This document shows positions 11,497-11,929 of a stretch of 11,929 bases of DNA, piece by piece (the first letter of the stretch is position 1; each line of letters starts with the position of its first letter). The position numbers were made by a program, and so were the translations under genes. The notes under the pieces were generated by a model. The model was given only the letters and a program-made list of their open reading frames with translations, did not search any database and had not been told where the DNA came from. Origin of the DNA: Candidatus Thorarchaeota archaeon. GTDB lineage: Archaea; Asgardarchaeota; Thorarchaeia; Thorarchaeales; Thorarchaeaceae. The stretch covers positions 1 through 11,929 of the forward strand of contig JAEORN010000195.1 in NCBI GenBank assembly GCA_016840825.1. Reading direction: 5' to 3'.

Positions 11497-11929
11497 ATGA
11501 GTCAACAGATACCTGTCGTCGTCTTACGGGAAGACGCGGAGAGAACACGCGGCCGTGATGCTCAGAGAAATAATATCATGGCAGCCATCGTTATCGCTGA
11601 AGCAGTCAAATCAGCACTTGGTCCAAAAGGAATGGATAAGATGCTTGTTGATAGCTTTGGAGATGTTACGGTTAGCAACGATGGTGCTACAATTTTGAAA
11701 GAGATGGACGTAGCCCATCCAGCAGCAAAGATGGTTATAGAGGTTGCAAAGACAGTTGATGCAGAAGTGGGCGATGGAACTACCACAGCTGCTGTCCTAA
11801 CAGGCAATTTACTGAAACAGGCAGACACTCTACTTGACCAGAAGATCCATCCGACCACAATTATTAGTGGTTACAGAAAAGCAACAGAAAAAGCATTGAA
11901 GGTCATTGATGATGTCGCTGAGAAGATAA
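11497..11929 (+). CDS. ths: Thermosome (group II chaperonin) subunit, N-terminal part (cut by window edge)
   Basis: The frame from ATG 11497 gives 144 residues and stays open to the window end. It is a typical archaeal CCT-like chaperonin: [20 protein letters not shown] (11-30), [18 protein letters not shown] (39-56) and [13 protein letters not shown] (58-70), which form nucleotide-contact loops. [12 protein letters not shown] (90-101) carries the GDGTTT phosphate-binding motif at 92-97. The protein forms a double-ring cage in the cytoplasm that folds proteins with ATP. Only about a quarter of the usual ~540 residues is present, so it cannot be assigned to an alpha or beta subunit. A strong ribosome site, GGAGGA (11484-11489), lies 7 nt before the ATG. 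The long upstream leader suggests regulated expression. Confidence 0.95.
   Translation, partial: MSQQIPVVVLREDAERTRGRDAQRNNIMAAIVIAEAVKSALGPKGMDKMLVDSFGDVTVSNDGATILKEMDVAHPAAKMVIEVAKTVDAEVGDGTTTAAVLTGNLLKQADTLLDQKIHPTTIISGYRKATEKALKVIDDVAEKI

Noticed and set aside
11562..11858. 98-codon open frame on the minus strand
   Set aside because: It is antisense to the conserved N-terminal domain of the thermosome gene.
1..11929. CRISPR array, tRNA or rRNA genes, insertion sequences
   Set aside because: No regular repeat-spacer array, cloverleaf, conserved rRNA stretch, transposase gene or terminal repeats with target duplications were seen on reading both strands.

Overview
The window is a stretch of archaeal chromosome. 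The evidence is a group II chaperonin (thermosome) gene at the right end, an AK6/Fap7-type adenylate kinase, a DUF89 phosphatase, an Ard1-like N-acetyltransferase, and promoters with TATA boxes of the TTTAAA or TTATATA type about 25-35 bp before short leaders. Base composition is moderately AT-rich. Several genes appear to start with TTG or GTG. Many proteins are lineage-specific membrane or leucine-rich proteins. This mix would fit an Asgard archaeon such as Thorarchaeota, but that placement is inference and is not proven by any single gene.

Layout. At 1-506 (minus) lies the N-terminal part of a DppB/OppB-type ABC transporter permease, cut by the window edge, with a TATA box and a cluster of overlapping palindromes in front of it. 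Diverging from it is an RNase Z-like metallo-beta-lactamase-fold hydrolase (694-1449), preceded by a possible 24-codon leader ORF that ends in an ATGA overlap with its start. A four-helix membrane protein (1446-1916, minus) converges on it and shares its stop region. Next are an SPFH/band-7 protein with a C-terminal zinc ribbon (2058-2930), a good bidirectional terminator, and a leucine-rich-repeat protein (2996-4009, minus). Then come a signal-peptide/single-TM surface protein (4095-4841) and a small helical protein (4765-5061, minus) that overlap tail to tail by 77 bp. They are followed by a solitary N6-adenine DNA methyltransferase (5167-6984).

The right half holds a four-TM membrane protein (7042-7665), an AK6-type kinase (7666-8238, minus), and a membrane-anchored helix-hairpin-helix protein (8368-9117). 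A two-gene unit of an N-terminal acetyltransferase and a DUF89 phosphatase follows (9218-10625). Last are a coiled-coil protein of unknown function (10639-11220, minus) and the start of the thermosome gene (11497 to the end), which has a long, structured leader.

Only the acetyltransferase and DUF89 genes look like an operon. Most neighbours are divergent or convergent single genes with their own promoters, and hairpins sit at three convergent junctions. No tRNA, rRNA, CRISPR array, transposase, integrase or prophage gene was seen. No intergenic gap exceeds 300 bp; the longest is 276 bp, before the thermosome gene. I see no clear new multi-gene system. The least ordinary parts are the dyad cluster at 532-571, the short leader ORF before the hydrolase, the orphan methyltransferase with its divergent small protein, and the repeats and structure upstream of the thermosome.
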